A stretch of 64,000 bases of DNA. It comes from an uncultured Ruminococcus sp. (GTDB lineage: Bacteria > Bacillota > Clostridia > Oscillospirales > Ruminococcaceae). A program made the position numbers and the translations under genes. The notes below the pieces were generated by a model, which was not told the origin of the DNA, did no database searches, and saw only the letters and a program-made list of their open reading frames with translations. Of the stretch, positions 24,530 to 32,921 are shown one piece after another. The stretch's first letter is position 1, and each line of letters begins with the position of its first letter. The stretch lies in contig CAMBLM010000005.1 of assembly GCA_945868475.1 (NCBI GenBank), positions 1 through 64,000 on the forward strand, given 5' to 3'.

Positions 24530-25225
24530 ATGGCAAAACCCAAGAAATTAACCGAGAAAGAATGGAAAAGGCAGCTTGAAGAGAAAGCCGCTTTTGAAGC
24601 TTCAGAAAGAGCCGCAAAAAGGGAATTTATATATAATAAGCTCCGAAATGCACAAATTGGCGACTTGATTGCAGAAACCAACTTGCCCGACTTTCCCGAA
24701 ACTATCGTTGAAATTGACCGCGAGGACTGCGACAGTGAGCCGGAATATTTTGTTTTTATAACAAACTATGGCAATAGCTACGAGGGTTTTGACTTTTTGG
24801 ACGATGACCAAACCGGAGAGCCTGCAAGCGTGTTTTTTGCACTCGAAACAGAGCAGGAGCAGGAACAAGACGAAAACCAAATTACTTTTGATGACATAGC
24901 TGCAGCATATTCGACAAATGAAACCGTCGAAAATTTGCCCGAATCTGCGCCATTTTCAACAAGTGCGGCAAATTCTACCCCGATCGGCTTCAAAGTTAGC
25001 ACAAAACCCAAGTTCAAAATCTTTCGCACGGCTGCGGATGCCCGAGTTGCTCCGAACCGCTCAAAAACTGCACGGCGGCTGTGGTGGGGCGTGGACATTC
25101 TGCCGAATGGCTTTGAAAAACTGCGCCGTGGCGTGGTGGTGGCTGCGTGGTGGCGTGGCTGTGAGAAAAACTGCACGGGGCGCGGCGTGGGGCGGCACGG
25201 AGCTGCCCGAGCTGCACCGACATAG
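24530..25225 (+). CDS. Hypothetical protein with odd Arg/Trp/Gly-rich tail
   Basis: 231 residues from ATG with GAAGGAGG in front. The first 165 residues are acidic (KPKKLTEKEWKRQLEEKAAF at the start, EQEQEQDENQITFDDIAAAY later). The last 55 turn basic and Trp/Gly/Arg-rich (RRGVVVAAWWRGCEKNCTGR) and come from GC-rich DNA built of three related units each starting AAAAACTGC. The tail may be a fusion produced by recombination. The motif CATATTCGA inside the gene (24906) recurs beside the recombinase gene. Confidence 0.55.
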   Translation: MAKPKKLTEKEWKRQLEEKAAFEASERAAKREFIYNKLRNAQIGDLIAETNLPDFPETIVEIDREDCDSEPEYFVFITNYGNSYEGFDFLDDDQTGEPASVFFALETEQEQEQDENQITFDDIAAAYSTNETVENLPESAPFSTSAANSTPIGFKVSTKPKFKIFRTAADARVAPNRSKTARRLWWGVDILPNGFEKLRRGVVVAAWWRGCEKNCTGRGVGRHGAARAAPT

Positions 25226-25303
25226 CGTATCAAGTCAAAAAAAGTCCGCCGAACTGCCCTGCGTGGCGGCTGACGGTGGGAAAATTGAAAAAGGAGTGTA
25301 CTT

Positions 25304-25882
25304 ATGAACCTCGTTTACAGAATCACAGACGAAAAGGACATTCAGAAGATGAAAAATGCCCTTCTTCGCCAGAGTTATCGCAACTATATGATCTTCGAGC
25401 TTGGAATCCACATCGGAAGACGAATTTCCGACATTCTGAAAATGAAAGTTGGGGATATCAGAGGAAAAAAGCACATCGCCATTGATGAAGACAAGACAGG
25501 CAAGGTAATTCCGCTTGTTGTAAATGATACAGTATATAATGAGGTTATGCAGTATTGTATCAATATGGACGATGACGAATACCTCTTTCCGTCCCAAAAG
25601 CGGAATGAAAAGGACGAACCCGACTGCAAAGGGCATACGCCTGTTGGCAGGATTCAGGTTTGGAATGACATCAAAGCTGCCGCCGAAGAGTGCGGACTGG
25701 GCGAACTCGGAACGCACTCGATCAGAAAAACGTTCGGCTATCATTTCTACAAGCAAACGGGCGATATCGCAATGCTTCAAAAGATTTTCGGGCATCGTTC
25801 GCCGATGGACACGCTCCGTTACATCGGCATTTTGCAGGACGAAATTGACGAAAAGCTTAAAGGATTTAGCCTTGCAGGATAA
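25304..25882 (+). CDS. Tyrosine recombinase, catalytic domain only
   Basis: 192 residues starting MNLVYRITDEKDIQKMKNAL with AAAGGAG upstream. All catalytic positions are present: Arg in HIGRRISDILKM, Lys in DEDKTGKVIPL, HSIRK (HxxR), GHRS, and the nucleophile Tyr in DTLRYIGI. The arm-binding and core-binding N-terminal domains of phage integrases are missing, so it resembles small single-domain recombinases. It lies about 560 bases from the tRNA-Leu 3' end and is the only integrase candidate here, so it may integrate or resolve the element. Confidence 0.82.
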   Translation: MNLVYRITDEKDIQKMKNALLRQSYRNYMIFELGIHIGRRISDILKMKVGDIRGKKHIAIDEDKTGKVIPLVVNDTVYNEVMQYCINMDDDEYLFPSQKRNEKDEPDCKGHTPVGRIQVWNDIKAAAEECGLGELGTHSIRKTFGYHFYKQTGDIAMLQKIFGHRSPMDTLRYIGILQDEIDEKLKGFSLAG

Positions 25883-25929
25883 TATATTATATATTATAGC
25901 TCTATGCCTTAAAGCCGTATATCGTGGCT

Positions 25930-25990
25930 GTAGCATATTCGACAATTGAGCTGCAACATATTCGACGTTTGTAACATATTCGATGTTTGA
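25930..25990 (+). repeat. Three CATATTCGA repeats after the recombinase gene
   Basis: CATATTCGA begins at 25934, 25957 and 25975, spaced 23 and 18 bases, with flanks that also match (GCATATTCGACA, AACATATTCGAC, AACATATTCGAT). A fourth copy is at 24906 inside an upstream gene. They look like protein binding sites, perhaps for the recombinase. Confidence 0.6.
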
Positions 25991-26002
25991 AAGGATGATT
26001 TT

Positions 26003-26251
26003 ATGTTTAATAACTTGCATATTTATAAAAACGGCTCGGAACTTCCGATGCCTTGCGATATATCCGACCGTAGCAAATATTCGTTTCATCTTATCGGGAA
26101 ATTTGAGGAATTGCAACATTCTCAGAGGTTTGCGCTTGCAGAGAGCAAAATATTAGAAAATAACTGGAAGATGTTTTGTGTATGCAAGTTTGAAAATCAA
26201 AATGAAGATAATTATCCATACTATGTGTACGAAGTTTACAATTTGGAATAG
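26003..26251 (+). CDS. Small hypothetical protein at prophage end
   Basis: 82 residues starting MFNNLHIYKNGSELPMPCDI with GAAAGGATG before the ATG; the three CATATTCGA repeats form its immediate upstream region, so they may also be operators. It ends at a terminator. No family recognised. AT-rich. Confidence 0.55.
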   Translation: MFNNLHIYKNGSELPMPCDISDRSKYSFHLIGKFEELQHSQRFALAESKILENNWKMFCVCKFENQNEDNYPYYVYEVYNLE

Positions 26252-26267
26252 GTGTTTAAATAACTAT

Positions 26268-26306
26268 AAAACGAGCAGGAGATTTATTTTTTCTGCTCGC
26301 TTTATT
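26268..26306 (+). terminator. Terminator at the end of the accessory module
   Basis: CGAGCAG (26272) and CTGCTCG (26293) pair around a T-rich loop and are followed by CTTTATTT. Confidence 0.7.
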
Positions 26307-26333
26307 TCATCTCTATGGATTTTTGGGGTGCAA

Positions 26334-26355
26334 GTGTCGTGGTAGTGTCGTGGTA
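26334..26355 (+). repeat. Tandem 11-bp repeat near the attachment site
   Basis: GTGTCGTGGTA occurs twice, back to back, about 80 bases from the tRNA 3' end. Such short direct repeats beside tRNA genes are typical integrase arm sites; the binding protein is not known. Confidence 0.55.
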
Positions 26356-26397
26356 CTGATATTTTGTGCATTTACTTTTATATGTTAAATCAATAAA

Positions 26398-26431
26398 TAA
26401 ACCTCGCAACTAACGTAGCTACGAGGTTTAC
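26398..26431 (-). terminator. Terminator after tRNA-Leu
   Basis: AAACCTCG and CGAGGTTT flank an inner GTAGCTAC-like section; on the minus strand the stem is followed by TTTATTTATTG. Confidence 0.7.
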
Positions 26432-26436
26432 AACTT

Positions 26437-26520
26437 TGGTGCGGATAACAGGACTTGAACCTGCACGTCGGGGACACCAGATCCTAAGTCTGGCGCGTCT
26501 GCCAATTCCGCCACATCCGC
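26437..26520 (-). tRNA. tRNA-Leu (anticodon TAG)
   Basis: The minus strand reads GCGGATGTGGCGGAATTGGC onward, with an anticodon loop CTTAGGA between CCAGA and TCTGG, a variable arm GTGTCCCCGAC, T-loop GTTCAAGTC, acceptor ATCCGC, discriminator A and an encoded CCA. The anticodon TAG reads CUA. The element to the left lies against its 3' end, the usual target of tyrosine integrases; the left attachment site would lie outside the window. Confidence 0.95.
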
Positions 26521-26599
26521 AAAATTTTCACAAGCTATATTATAGCACAAAAAACCTCTGCGGTCAACCTTTTTTTGATTTTTATTTGGAGCGGTCGCC

Positions 26600-28018
26600 T
26601 TATTTCACTGTCTTTAACGCATTTTCGGCACTTTCAAGAGCCTTGTCCGCTGCAATAACAGCCTGCTCTGCGGCGGAACTGCCTTTTTTTACGGCTTCTT
26701 CCGATTCGTTGAGGATATCGGCGGACTTTCGTGCCGATTCCGCGCTTTCTGCGGCAAGGCTTCGTACCTCATCGGCTACCACGGCGAATCCCTTGCCGTT
26801 TTCACCTGCACGGGCGGCTTCGATCGCGGCGTTGAGCGCAAGCATATTCGTCTGAAAAGCTATGTCCTCAATAGCACCGATGATAGATCTTATGCGCTGA
26901 TTTTTTTCGCCGATAATATTCATTGCTTCTGCAAGTTCGGACGATCTGTCACGGCTTGCCTTTATCATTTCTTTTGCTTCGGCAGTTGCTGAGGCTGTAT
27001 CATTTCCGGAAGCTTCAGCTGACAAAAGTTTTTCTTCAAGAGTTTTTATGCGCTCCTCAAGTTCGGCTTTTTCGCTGTTCGCACGTTCAAGCTCTGCACC
27101 GAGTGCGGCAAGCTGCTTTTCCGTTTCTTCGGAAACAACGGCAGACTCGGAGTATTCGGTTTCGGGCAATGATATTTTCTGTACGGGTACAGGTTTTTCC
27201 TGCACGGGTGAGGGGAGAACGGGGCGGAGATCCTGCGCTTTCGGCTCGGTGATCTCAGCAGCTTCGGCAGCTTTTTCTCCGTCTGTCTTGCCAATGAGTA
27301 CACAGCATATCATTGAAGCAGCGACGGCGAGAACAGCTGCGATCACTGTCGTTGCAGCTATAAAAGGTCGGCTGTCGGTCTTTTCGGGGAAGCTGTAGTC
27401 GAATATTTCAAGCGAAAGTTCACCGCACTGCTCGCTTGCTTTATCATAAACGGGGGAGCTGAGTTCAGTTGATATGATAGTCTTATTGCCGATGAAAAGC
27501 CTTGCTCCCGTATCTTTTTCGAGCAAAGCAAAATATCCGCCGAAATAGTCGGCATCACAGCCGCAGACGGTGATATTTCCGTTTGCGGAATTTGTAACGG
27601 TATAATAAAGCCTGCCCGAATTTTCATCAAAAACAAAGCCGTCCGAAACGGAGAGAACTCCCGTTGAACTGTAGTTTTTTCCGCTTGCAAAGCCGACGCT
27701 TTCGCCGTTTTTGATAAAGTCAAGGCTTATCCCAAGTCCCGAGAGTGCGCTGTTTCGGTCACGGAGAGCATATCCCTTGAACTCATCGGGGGCATATCTG
27801 ATAGAAGCAAGCTCGGAGGTTTCCCTTGCGGCGGCTTTCATAAAATCAGCTTTTTCGGTTATATAAAGGGCAGCACTTTCCGCAGAAGTACGAACGGACG
27901 AAACTTCATCGGTGCACTCATTGAGCTTGATGCCGAGTATTACTGCGCAGACAGCGAGCAGAGCAGTGCAAACCGTAACTGCAGCAGCAGCTTTTATCTT
28001 AGCCGATCTTTTATTCAA
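26600..28018 (-). CDS. Methyl-accepting chemotaxis-type receptor without HAMP
   Basis: 472 residues from a TTG with AAAGGGGCGTTC upstream; a longer frame from ATG 28066 would overlap the -10 TATAAT. Two membrane segments (residues about 8-28 and 220-242) flank an extracellular Cache-like sensor. No HAMP domain follows; instead a Pro-rich linker, a coiled coil ([20 protein letters not shown]) and the conserved hairpin tip [20 protein letters not shown] then [20 protein letters not shown]. It should bind CheA/CheW, yet no che genes are here. Confidence 0.85.
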   Translation of the reverse strand: MNKRSAKIKAAAAVTVCTALLAVCAVILGIKLNECTDEVSSVRTSAESAALYITEKADFMKAAARETSELASIRYAPDEFKGYALRDRNSALSGLGISLDFIKNGESVGFASGKNYSSTGVLSVSDGFVFDENSGRLYYTVTNSANGNITVCGCDADYFGGYFALLEKDTGARLFIGNKTIISTELSSPVYDKASEQCGELSLEIFDYSFPEKTDSRPFIAATTVIAAVLAVAASMICCVLIGKTDGEKAAEAAEITEPKAQDLRPVLPSPVQEKPVPVQKISLPETEYSESAVVSEETEKQLAALGAELERANSEKAELEERIKTLEEKLLSAEASGNDTASATAEAKEMIKASRDRSSELAEAMNIIGEKNQRIRSIIGAIEDIAFQTNMLALNAAIEAARAGENGKGFAVVADEVRSLAAESAESARKSADILNESEEAVKKGSSAAEQAVIAADKALESAENALKTVK

Positions 28019-28189
28019 TCCGAACGCCCCTTTTTCGCATATTTTCGCGTATAATGTAATATACATTTATTATAACGTAAATTTTCCGGAAAGTGAATAC
28101 TTTGTTAATATACAGATGTAAATATACTGTGAAATTTTTATAAATTTAATATTAACCGATTACAGAATTCTTACAAAATTTGAAAACTC

Positions 28190-28218
28190 TTGAAAAAGGC
28201 GAAGCGTTGTGCTATAAT
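28190..28218 (+). promoter_or_regulatory. Promoter of the carboxypeptidase gene
   Basis: TTGAAA, a 17-base spacer and TATAAT (28213-28218), 33 bases before the ATG. Confidence 0.7.
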
Positions 28219-28250
28219 TCCGATAGTAAACAATGAAAGGAACATAAAAA

Positions 28251-29174
28251 ATGGCACAGCAGAAAAAACGCAGGAAGAAAAAGATCAGCAGGCAGGCTCT
28301 TATCCTGCGGTGGATAATGATAATAATACTCGTTCTTCTCGTCTGGTTTGCAGTGAAAAAGATCGCTTCGGCTTTCAAAAAGGTCGATGACTCCGCAGCA
28401 GTGACTTCATCTTCATCGGAAAGCACTTCGCAGACAAGCGGCGCGGACGACATAATAACAGACAGCATTGCAGATGATTCAGACGGGATCGTTATAGGTG
28501 CAGGTGATGATATGACAGAAACAACAGCAGAGAAGGAAAACATCGATAACGCATGGGCAATGTTCCTCGTGAACAACCAAAATCCGCTTCCCGATGATTA
28601 TGATAAGCGTATAACCGTCAAAAAAGTTTATTCCAACGGCGATCGCGATTTTGAATTTGACGAGCGCGCCGCAGACTACCTTATAAATATGTTCGCGGCG
28701 GCGAAAAAGGACGGCATAAACCTCACCGTAAATTCGTCCTACCGTACTATCGAGTATCAGCAGTTCAACTTCGACAGAAGCGTCCAGCAGCGTATCAATA
28801 ACGGTATGAGCTATGACGAGGCAGTTCTCGACACCGAAAAAGAGGTCGCATATCCGGGAAAAAGCGAGCATAACGCAGGACTTTCCGCAGATATTTTTTC
28901 CGATGAATATGTAAGCTTTGACGATGACGGCTTCAAGAATACAAAAGCATACGCATGGCTTATGGAAAACGCCGCAGACTATGGCTTTATCCTCCGTTAT
29001 CCCGAGGGAAAGGAAGCCGAAACGGGCATAATCTATGAACCGTGGCATTACCGTTTTGTCGGCGTGTATTATGCGCATAAGGTTCAGGAAAGCGGACTTT
29101 GCCTTGAAGAATATTTTAAGGCAAACGGCTGGCTCGATGAAAACGGTACGGCAACACAAATGACAGTTGAATAA
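28251..29174 (+). CDS. VanY-type D-alanyl-D-alanine carboxypeptidase
   Basis: 307 residues: short basic N-terminus, one membrane anchor (ALILRWIMIIILVLLVWFAV), a Ser/Thr/Asp-rich linker to about residue 100, then a VanY peptidase domain. Zinc and catalytic motifs: SSYRTIEYQ, SEHNAGLSADI (HxxxxxxD) and EPWHYRF. It should trim the terminal D-Ala from cell wall stem peptides outside the membrane. Single gene with its own promoter and terminator; no vanHAX genes nearby, so it is housekeeping wall metabolism. Confidence 0.88.
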   Translation: MAQQKKRRKKKISRQALILRWIMIIILVLLVWFAVKKIASAFKKVDDSAAVTSSSSESTSQTSGADDIITDSIADDSDGIVIGAGDDMTETTAEKENIDNAWAMFLVNNQNPLPDDYDKRITVKKVYSNGDRDFEFDERAADYLINMFAAAKKDGINLTVNSSYRTIEYQQFNFDRSVQQRINNGMSYDEAVLDTEKEVAYPGKSEHNAGLSADIFSDEYVSFDDDGFKNTKAYAWLMENAADYGFILRYPEGKEAETGIIYEPWHYRFVGVYYAHKVQESGLCLEEYFKANGWLDENGTATQMTVE

Positions 29175-29180
29175 AATGCT

Positions 29181-29215
29181 GACCTCGCTCAAAAATGAAC
29201 GAGGTCAAAAATTTT
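29181..29215 (+). terminator. Terminator after carboxypeptidase gene
   Basis: GACCTCG (29181) and CGAGGTC (29200) pair and are followed by AAAAATTTT. The foldback element at 29217 begins directly after this T-run. Confidence 0.8.
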
Positions 29216-29216
29216 A

Positions 29217-29436
29217 TACTAAACACCATTTAAAATTTGGAAAAAATCAAGCCGATGATCCCGCAGCTGTTTTTAATACTAATTTTTAATCAAAGTGTTG
29301 ACAAAAAATCTGCGCAAAAACCATATATGCGAGCTTTTGCTTGATTTTTTATACACTTTCAGTTTAAAAATTAGTATAACAGGTTTATATTGGATCTCGG
29401 TGCAGATTTTTTTCTGTATTTTATTGATGTTTAGTA
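29217..29436. mobile_element. Foldback MITE copy A, holding a nested copy
   Basis: The outer element starts TACTAAACACCATTTAAAAT and ends ATGTTTAGTA, with TTA on both sides as a target duplication. Inside it, at 29277-29376, a relative begins TACTAATTTTTAATC and ends AAAAATTAGTA and has its own TAA duplication. The right-hand TTA of the outer copy also supplies the stop codon of the btuD-like gene. Confidence 0.8.
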
Positions 29437-30192
29437 TTATTCCCATTTTTTCAATGTTTTTCGCATATATGCTCTTATGTCAAAACCGTATATCTTATTC
29501 AGTTTTTCCGAACGGCAGATGTTTTCCGATGAATCAAGCAGCTCTGTTCTGCCCTCATTCATCACCATTATCCGATCCGAAAGTTCGGCGGCAAGGTTGA
29601 GGTCGTGAAAAACCCCGACAACACTTTTTCCGTCTGCCGCCCAAGCTTTTAGCATCTCGATAAGCTCTATCTGGCGTTTTAGGTCAAGGTGATTTGCAGG
29701 CTCGTCAAGAAAAATTATCTTTGGTTCTTGCGCAAACGCTCTTGCAAGGAGAACTCGCTGCAGCTGACCGCCCGAAAGTTCGGTTATGACGCTGTCAGCG
29801 AAGCTTAGTGTATCCGTTTTTTTCATATATTTTTCTGCGGCGGCCTCATCAGTCTTATCCGAGCCGAAGCCTTTATTTTTGGCGTATCTTCCAAGTGCGA
29901 CTGTTTCGCGGACGGTGAAATCGCTGTACTCGCCGCCTGCACCCGTCTGGGAAAGGAGAGCCGCATTCATCGAAAGCTCTTCGCGTGACATTGAATGTAT
30001 CTCTTTTCCGTCAATAAGCGCACTGCCTGCCTTATAGGGGATAATTCCGCACAAAGCGCGCAGGAGCGTTGTTTTTCCGCATCCGTTCGGACCTGTTATT
30101 GCAAGGATCTCACCGTCCCTGACGGAAAGGCTCACATTTTTTACAACAGTATCATTTCCATAGCCGCAGGAAAGTTCTTTTACTTCGAGCAT
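29437..30192 (-). CDS. btuD: Cobalamin/siderophore ABC transporter ATP-binding protein
   Basis: 251 residues from ATG 30192 (AAGGTGATATCT upstream). Walker A GPNGCGKTTLLRAL, Q-loop LLSQTGAG, signature LSGGQLQRVLLARAF, Walker B KIIFLDEPANHLD, switch His in GVFHDLNLA. FecE/BtuD class. It is the third gene of an operon behind a cobalamin riboswitch, so vitamin B12 is the likely cargo. Start overlaps the permease end region by a few bases. Confidence 0.88.
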   Translation of the reverse strand: MLEVKELSCGYGNDTVVKNVSLSVRDGEILAITGPNGCGKTTLLRALCGIIPYKAGSALIDGKEIHSMSREELSMNAALLSQTGAGGEYSDFTVRETVALGRYAKNKGFGSDKTDEAAAEKYMKKTDTLSFADSVITELSGGQLQRVLLARAFAQEPKIIFLDEPANHLDLKRQIELIEMLKAWAADGKSVVGVFHDLNLAAELSDRIMVMNEGRTELLDSSENICRSEKLNKIYGFDIRAYMRKTLKKWE

Positions 30193-30197
30193 AGATA

Positions 30198-31217
30198 TCA
30201 CCTTCTTCTTTTAAAGAAAACCGCTGCGAAAAACGGCGCGCCGATAAGCGAGGTTATAACTCCGACGGGCAGCTCGTTCGGGACTGCAAGCGTTCTCGCC
30301 GCAACGTCGCATATCGTCATAAATGCACCGCCGACAAGTGCCGTCATAGGCAGGAGAAGCTTATGCTTCGGACCGAAAATTTTCCTCGTGATATGCGGAG
30401 CGATAAGGTCAACGAAGCCGATAACTCCTGCGAAAGCGACAGCCGTTCCCGAAAGTACGGACGCAAGCACGAGCAGTATCGTCTTGGCGGCGGAGGTATT
30501 CACGCCTATTGACATTGCCTGCTCATCGCCGAACGTCAGCAGGTCGAGCTGCTTTGACTTTATCATAAATACGGTGAAGCATACAGCAAAAACTGCAAGC
30601 AGAACTGCCGAATATCCGAAGCCTCTTCCTGCGAAGCTGCCGTTCTGCCATTTGATGAGCTGGCGGTATCTTTCGTCCGAAAATGTCGCCATAAGGCTTA
30701 CCCATGCGCTTATGAAAAGTGAAAGCACCATTCCCGTGAGGACAACCGTGCTGCTTTGCAGGCTTCGGTCGAGCCGCTTTGCGAAGGCAACCATTATGAA
30801 CATCGTCGCAACGGCGAAAACTGCGCCGCCTGCTGCGGTCGAGTAGCTGCCGAAAAGTGCAAACCCGGTGACGATGACAAGGCTTGCGCCGAGTGATGCA
30901 CCGCTTGAAGTTCCAAGTGTGAAAGGGGAGGCAAGCGGATTTCTGAGAACCGACTGGACAGCCGCACCGCTGACGGAAAAGGCAGCTCCGACAATAAAGC
31001 TGAGAACAACTCTCGGAAGTCTTATCCCTGCGATTATGCTCACTTCGCCCTCGGTGACATCACTCGGAAGAGGTACACCGAAGAACGCATTTTTTATCGC
31101 CGCAAAAATATGAAGCGGTGATACCGTGACGCTTCCCACGCATATTCCTATGACGAGGGAAGCGAATGAGCAGAGTATCACCGCCGTTATTTTTGCTGTT
31201 AAGTTAAGGCGCTTCAC
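30198..31217 (-). CDS. btuC: FecCD/BtuC-family ABC permease
   Basis: 339 residues with about ten membrane segments. Family features: LPRVVLSFIVGAAFSVSGAA, LASPFTLGTSSGASLGASLV, GVIGFVDLIAPHITRKIFGP and a C-terminal PVGVITSLIGAPFFAAVFFK. It forms the channel of the importer. The gene lies 6 bases after the binding-protein gene. B12 specificity comes from the riboswitch, not from the permease itself. Confidence 0.88.
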   Translation of the reverse strand: MKRLNLTAKITAVILCSFASLVIGICVGSVTVSPLHIFAAIKNAFFGVPLPSDVTEGEVSIIAGIRLPRVVLSFIVGAAFSVSGAAVQSVLRNPLASPFTLGTSSGASLGASLVIVTGFALFGSYSTAAGGAVFAVATMFIMVAFAKRLDRSLQSSTVVLTGMVLSLFISAWVSLMATFSDERYRQLIKWQNGSFAGRGFGYSAVLLAVFAVCFTVFMIKSKQLDLLTFGDEQAMSIGVNTSAAKTILLVLASVLSGTAVAFAGVIGFVDLIAPHITRKIFGPKHKLLLPMTALVGGAFMTICDVAARTLAVPNELPVGVITSLIGAPFFAAVFFKRRR

Positions 31218-31223
31218 CCTGCG

Positions 31224-32294
31224 TTAAGCTGCAAGGTCAGCTGCAGAGCTGCATGCTGTAACGTTTGCATTTTCGCCGTAAACATCGGGGTAAATTGCAG
31301 ATGCGATCTCGTTGATGCCGTCAACAACGTGCTGAGATGCACGGCTTGTTTCGTTTGCGCCTACCTGATAAACTTCGCCGTTCTTTACAGCAGTGAGAAC
31401 GTCCCAGCCCTCTCTTGCTGTGATCTCGTTGAAGTCATATCCGTCATAAGCAACGCTTGTGAGGATAACATCGGGATTTGCTGCGATAACAGTTTCATCG
31501 GAGTTGGAGATCCAGCCCTGTTCGCCGCCGTAGATATTTTCTGCGCCGACAAGCTCGATGATCTCATTGAGGAATGTGCCGCTGCCTGTTGTGTAAAGGT
31601 AAGGAGCTGCGCTTATTTCAAAGTAGACGGACTTCTTTTCGGTGATGTTTGCAGCCTTTGCGGAAATGTCGCTGATGCAGCTGTCGATAGTGCCGATGAG
31701 TTCATCACCCTTGTCGGAAGTGCGTGTGTAAGCTGCGAGGAATGCAATGTCGTCCTTGATGCCGTCGAGGGAAACTGCGGACGGAATGTAAACAACGTTT
31801 GTGCCTGCTGCCTTGAGTTCAGCATAAGGGTCAGTGTCACCGTTGTCGGAGATGCCGTTGATGATGATAACATCGGGAGCAAGAGCAACAAGTTCTTCTG
31901 TGTTGAGGTTGTAGAAATCGAGTGTGCATACAGCAGGATCGATGCCCTCAACGTCAGCGGAGTATTTGTCTGCTGCGATGATCTTGTCGGCAAGTCCAAG
32001 TCCTGCGAGGATCTCAGTTACGGAAGGAGCTGCGGAGATGATAGTGTTGATCTCGGCAGGAACGTCAACAAGGTTGCCCTCGCGGTCGATAACGCTGTCA
32101 GCGTCAGCAGCTTCGCTTTCGGCTGTTGTTTCTTCTGTTTCAACTTCGGTTTCGTTTACAACGGTTTCAGCCTCTGTGATCTCGGAGGTAGTGATCTCTC
32201 CGCCGTCCGGTGTGGAGTTCGCATTTCCGCAGGCTGTCATCGAAACGGCAAGAATACCTGCAATTGCGAGGGATAAGAGCTTTGACTTTTTCAT
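31224..32294 (-). CDS. btuF: Cobalamin-type ABC substrate-binding lipoprotein
   Basis: 356 residues. Signal peptide with lipobox (ILAVSMTACG), an acidic Thr/Glu linker to residue 68, then a BtuF/FhuD fold: ISAAPSVTEILAGLGLADKI, NTEELVALAPDVIIINGISD, and the end GEVYQVGANETSRASQHVVD. AAAGGAAGTTTTAAA precedes ATG. First gene of the riboswitch-led operon. Confidence 0.85.
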   Translation of the reverse strand: MKKSKLLSLAIAGILAVSMTACGNANSTPDGGEITTSEITEAETVVNETEVETEETTAESEAADADSVIDREGNLVDVPAEINTIISAAPSVTEILAGLGLADKIIAADKYSADVEGIDPAVCTLDFYNLNTEELVALAPDVIIINGISDNGDTDPYAELKAAGTNVVYIPSAVSLDGIKDDIAFLAAYTRTSDKGDELIGTIDSCISDISAKAANITEKKSVYFEISAAPYLYTTGSGTFLNEIIELVGAENIYGGEQGWISNSDETVIAANPDVILTSVAYDGYDFNEITAREGWDVLTAVKNGEVYQVGANETSRASQHVVDGINEIASAIYPDVYGENANVTACSSAADLAA

Positions 32295-32577
32295 TTTAAA
32301 ACTTCCTTTCTGCGAAATAATTCATTTTCGCATAAAAATTGCCGCAGCCGATATTCTTAAAAAAAGCAAAATGACCGCAGCAAAGCAAGGGCATTTCCGA
32401 CATTACAAAAACGAACCGAAATTCCCGAACAATGCACAAGCGTAACTTTTCAACCGTTCACTGCGGCGCGACGCTCACCTGCGGATATCTGCCTTTTGGC
32501 AAACCCGAATGATCTTAGAACCCGTCTTCACAAGCATATGCGCACGTCTTTTCGGCAAATTTTGCCGCAGACTGCGT

Positions 32578-32618
32578 TAAAAATCCTTGCCGGGCGAAAG
32601 CCCGCCTGCGGATTTTTG
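32578..32618 (-). terminator. Riboswitch-associated terminator-like stem
   Basis: AAAAATCC ... GGGC TTTC GCCC ... GGATTTTT on the minus strand forms a long stem with a T-run on its end, between the riboswitch core and btuF. It could be the expression platform. Confidence 0.55.
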
Positions 32619-32689
32619 CCTACTCTGCAACAAAATTATGCTCGAAAATCCGCACACATTTCTTATGAAGACAGGTTCTTACATCATCG

Positions 32690-32880
32690 GACAGACGGGT
32701 ATTCCGACTTTGACTTATCTTTAAAAAAGAACAGAACGCAGCCTTCCCACAAAATTTGCAGTGACATAATTGCGTCTGCATCGTCATTACGGCGGCAGGA
32801 CCGTACAAAAGTGAAGCTTCTCACTAAGTGAAGATTTCATTTTATAACTTCCCCGACTGTATCAAGCATACCGTATATGA
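32690..32880 (-). promoter_or_regulatory. Cobalamin riboswitch
   Basis: The minus strand shows the conserved pieces in order: GGGGAA with AAATC downstream, ACGGTCCTGCCGCCGTAAT (32786-32804), CACTG then GGGAAGG (32742-32763), and GTCGGAATACCCGTCTGTCC at the 3' end. These match the B12-box class seen upstream of btu genes. It should turn off btuFCD when adenosylcobalamin is abundant. No covariance search was done. Confidence 0.82.
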
Positions 32881-32921
32881 TATGCTTTTGTGCAGCAATA
32901 TTCATTTTTTTCACGTTAAAG

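Noticed and set aside
25235..26119. 294-residue minus-strand frame
   Set aside because: Antisense to the tyrosine recombinase, whose catalytic residues are intact; the frame crosses the CATATTCGA repeats and has no supporting signal.
26436..26855. 139-residue + strand frame starting MVRITGLEPARRGHQ
   Set aside because: It is antisense to tRNA-Leu and the receptor gene; this start is a well-known artefact from tRNA-Leu sequence.
31329..32276. 315-residue + strand frame
   Set aside because: Antisense to btuF, composition rich in Cys and Val as expected for a shadow; btuF has lipobox, fold and ribosome site.
32496..32831. 111-residue + strand frame and an opposite 62-residue frame
   Set aside because: Both lie in the btuFCD leader and overlap the riboswitch; no ribosome site and no family pattern.
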